A stretch of DNA of 9,651 bases from Lentisphaeria bacterium (GTDB lineage Bacteria > Verrucomicrobiota > Lentisphaeria > Oligosphaerales > PUNB01), in the NCBI GenBank assembly GCA_007133055.1, contig SLNM01000107.1, positions 1-9,651 on the forward strand. Reading direction: 5' to 3'. This document shows, in pieces, positions 7,932 to 9,651 of this stretch. Position 1 is the first letter of the stretch; every line of letters starts with the position of its first letter. The translations under genes were made by a program, and so were the position numbers. The notes under the pieces were generated by a model. It saw only the letters and a list, made by a program, of their open reading frames with translations, was not told where the DNA came from and did not search any database.

Positions 7932-8363
7932 ATGAATGACAGCAAGCCCAATTATAGCCTTGGTTCCCGTCCCGCCGCCAGGCTGGCGGCTTTGACCGGC
8001 GCCAGTGTACAGGCCGGCTTTCCCTCCCCCGCCGAAGGCTATTTGGAAGGGGCGCTTGATCTGAACCGTTACTGTGTCAGCAACCCGCCGGCCACCTTTT
8101 TTGTCAGGGTGGCGGGCGATTCCATGATTGGCGCCGGCATCGGCAGCGGCGACTTACTGGTGGTGGACCGCTCGCTCAAGGCACAGCACAACGATATTGT
8201 GGTGGCTGTAGTCGACGGTGAATTCACGCTGAAACGCCTGGTGGTTCGCGGTGCGCAATGCTGGCTCCACCCCGAAAATCCCGACTATTGCCCTTTGGAA
8301 ATTACCGAAGACATGGAGTTCGAGGTCTGGGGCCGGGTTACCAGGGTGATTCGGGAAGTGTAG
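7932..8363 (+). CDS. umuD: UmuD, polymerase V subunit precursor
   Basis: This 143-residue S24-family self-cleaving protein is expected, after RecA-stimulated cleavage, to become UmuD' and join UmuC as DNA polymerase V for lesion bypass. The cleavage site is Ala28-Gly29 in 'VQAGFPSPA', with the nucleophile Ser64 in 'GDSMI' and the base Lys101 in 'FTLKRLV'. All three lie 4 residues further on than in E. coli UmuD (Cys24-Gly25, Ser60, Lys97), so the protein aligns without gaps there. There is no DNA-binding domain, which rules out LexA. No Shine-Dalgarno sequence precedes ATG 7932, in line with a leaderless transcript. umuC follows after an unusually long gap of 218 bp. Confidence 0.95.
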   Translation: MNDSKPNYSLGSRPAARLAALTGASVQAGFPSPAEGYLEGALDLNRYCVSNPPATFFVRVAGDSMIGAGIGSGDLLVVDRSLKAQHNDIVVAVVDGEFTLKRLVVRGAQCWLHPENPDYCPLEITEDMEFEVWGRVTRVIREV

Positions 8364-8365
8364 CC

Positions 8366-8389
8366 CGGCGAGACGCCGTCGCTTCTTTT
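8366..8389 (+). terminator. Weak terminator-like hairpin after umuD
   Basis: CGGCG-AGA-CGCCG (8366-8378), 2 bp after the umuD stop, is followed by the T-rich TCGCTTCTTTT. The stem is only 5 bp and the T-run is interrupted, so partial termination or attenuation between umuD and umuC is possible but unproven. Confidence 0.3.
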
Positions 8390-8394
8390 GAACC

Positions 8395-8418
8395 GCGAAA
8401 CACGCGAAATATGCGAAA
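8395..8418 (+). repeat. Three 9-bp spaced GCGAAA repeats
   Basis: GCGAAA occurs at 8395, 8404 and 8413, exactly 9 bp apart, with A/T/C-rich fillers. The same hexamer lies inside the terminal inverted repeat of the adjacent element (8439-8444). Confidence 0.6.
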
Positions 8419-8429
8419 AAATAAAGATA

Positions 8430-8551
8430 CAGAGAATTGCGAAATAGGCGAATCGAGCCAATTGTAGGTCGACTATCCGAGTCGACCAGGCTCGATTCGC
8501 ATGGTCGACTCGGATAGTCGACCTACGAAATCTGCATTTCGCAATTCTCTG
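8430..8551 (+). repeat. Nested palindromic repeat element, copy 2
   Basis: This 122-bp element has perfect 16-bp terminal inverted repeats (8430-8445 with 8536-8551). GCGAATCGAGCC (8448-8459) pairs with 8489-8500, and a perfect 25-bp inverted repeat (8464-8488 with 8502-8526) interleaves with it. Each 25-bp arm can also fold alone: GGTCGAC stem (8467-8473 with 8481-8487) and the mirror hairpin at 8504-8523. Against copy 1, the left 42 bases differ at two positions and the 22-base block 8483-8504 is identical. The second hairpin has the same CGGAT loop but a different, still paired, stem. No gene lies inside. Confidence 0.9.
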
Positions 8552-8563
8552 CAAAACATAAAC

Positions 8564-8570
8564 GAGGAGA
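8564..8570 (+). promoter_or_regulatory. umuC ribosome-binding site
   Basis: GAGGAGA ends 11 bp before ATG 8582, starting only 13 bp after the end of repeat copy 2. Confidence 0.8.
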
Positions 8571-8581
8571 ACCGCCTTTTT

Positions 8582-9651
8582 ATGGATCTCCTGACCGCTC
8601 TGATTGACGCCGACAATTTCTATGTCTCCTGCGAACGACTGTTCAACCCGGCGCTGCGCAACCGTCCGGTGGTTGTGCTCTCCAACAATGACGGCTGCGT
8701 AGTGGCTCGTTCTCAGGAGGTCAAGGACATGGGGGTGGGCATGGGCACGCCGTTCTTCCAAATCAGGAGATTGGCGGCGGAGCGAAACATTGCCGTGTTT
8801 TCATCGAACTACGAACTTTACGGGGACATCTCGACTCGTCTGATGCGGATTCTCGGCGGCTTCTCCGCCCGGGTCGAGGTTTATTCCATCGACGAAGCGT
8901 TTATCGAGCTGGCGGCGGACGATGTCGAAGCAACCTGCGTACGAATCATTGACACCTGCCGTAACTGGCTGGGCATCCCGGTCAAGATCGGTGTGGGCCG
9001 AACCAAAACCCTCGCCAAGGTGGCGGCCGAGCTAGTCAAGCAGACGAGGATCGTCCCTCGCTGCCGGGTTTTGCTGGATGCCGGCGAGATCGCCGCCGTT
9101 TTGTCCCGGATCGGACTTGAAGATATCTGGGGTGTGGGTTCCAGAACGTCCGCCAAGCTGAAACAGCGCGGGATCGTCACCCCGGCCAGGCTGGCGGCTC
9201 TGCCGGATGCCTATGTGCGAAAGCATTTCGGAGTGGTTCTGGCGCGGACGGCCGCGGAACTGAACGGCATGGTATGCTTCAATCTTGAAACCGCTCCGCC
9301 GTCGCAGAAAAACCTGTGCTGCTCACGCAGTTTCGGACAATGCGTGACGGGATACGAGGAATTGCGCGAGGCAGTGTCCACTTACGCCAGCGAAGCCGCC
9401 GCCAGGCTCAGACGACGAAAGCTGAAGACATCCTCAATCACTGTTTTTATTCTGACCGACAGGTTCAGCCGCACCGCCGCCCAGTATGCCAATTCGGCCT
9501 GCCTGCCGCTGGGGTTGGCTTCCAATGATACCCTGGCACTGGTCCGGCAGGCGCACCGGGTGCTCGATCTGATATTCCGACCCGGCTACGCCTATAAAAA
9601 AGCCGGGGTTCTGCTCAACGATCTGGTGCCTGAAACAAGGCAGCAGGCTGA
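8582..9651 (+). CDS. umuC: UmuC, polymerase V catalytic subunit (partial)
   Basis: The 356 codons seen are open to the window edge; E. coli UmuC has 422 residues, so the C-terminus is cut off by the window. This Y-family polymerase copies past DNA lesions with UmuD'. The palm carries Asp9 ('LIDADNFY') and Asp104-Glu105 ('YSIDEAF'), the metal-binding residues, and Tyr14 matches the steric-gate position. The finger region reads 'PVVVLSNNDGCVVARS', and the DNA-binding helix-hairpin-helix region is 'DIWGVGSRTSAKLKQRGI'. The little-finger domain begins near 'CSRSFG' and ends in 'YKKAGVLLNDLVPE'. The final visible residues 'RQQA' may start the beta-clamp-binding motif (QLNLF in E. coli); this is inferred. 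No frameshift is seen. Confidence 0.95.
   Translation, partial: MDLLTALIDADNFYVSCERLFNPALRNRPVVVLSNNDGCVVARSQEVKDMGVGMGTPFFQIRRLAAERNIAVFSSNYELYGDISTRLMRILGGFSARVEVYSIDEAFIELAADDVEATCVRIIDTCRNWLGIPVKIGVGRTKTLAKVAAELVKQTRIVPRCRVLLDAGEIAAVLSRIGLEDIWGVGSRTSAKLKQRGIVTPARLAALPDAYVRKHFGVVLARTAAELNGMVCFNLETAPPSQKNLCCSRSFGQCVTGYEELREAVSTYASEAAARLRRRKLKTSSITVFILTDRFSRTAAQYANSACLPLGLASNDTLALVRQAHRVLDLIFRPGYAYKKAGVLLNDLVPETRQQA

Noticed and set aside
7932..8363. LexA instead of UmuD
   Set aside because: The protein has no helix-turn-helix domain, its cleavage region matches UmuD, and umuC follows.

Overview
The window looks like a chromosomal segment of a moderately GC-rich Gram-negative bacterium. The best guess is the Planctomycetes-Verrucomicrobia-Chlamydiae group, perhaps Lentisphaerota. 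The basis is the style of the DnaK and GroEL sequences, the Gly-Gly-Met GroEL tail, and a stand-alone LacI-type regulator with an unusual helix-turn-helix. This placement is recalled from family knowledge, not tested. There are no tRNA or rRNA genes, no CRISPR array, and no transposase or phage gene.

Left part (1-1988): a promoter-like block, a DUF1854 protein gene, a palindromic repeat element (copy 1), and a LacI/GalR-family regulator gene whose ribosome-binding site sits just after the repeat. Centre (1989-6701): a gene-free leader of about 410 bp, then dnaK, groES and groEL on the plus strand, closed by a strong hairpin terminator. Grouping dnaK with groESL puts the two main ATP-driven folding machines side by side. 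No CIRCE operator is visible, so HrcA control is not supported. Two promoter candidates and several short repeats lie in the dnaK leader.

Right part (6702-9651): a minus-strand pair made of a small signal peptidase I gene and a membrane-anchored NTF2-like protein gene, separated by 4 bp and converging on the groEL terminator. Divergent from them is a umuD-umuC pair encoding the SOS-type mutagenic DNA polymerase V. UmuD keeps its self-cleavage site and Ser/Lys dyad. UmuC keeps its catalytic residues but runs off the window end.

The most unusual content is a pair of nested palindromic elements (752-919 and 8430-8551). They share terminal inverted repeats and conserved inner blocks. Their hairpin stems differ in sequence but stay perfectly paired, and one loop, CGGAT, is conserved. 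Both copies lie in the same orientation just upstream of a ribosome-binding site. One of them splits umuD from umuC, genes that normally touch. A second shared signal is a block of about 40 bp found upstream of both the DUF1854 gene and the signal peptidase gene, at nearly the same distance from each start codon.
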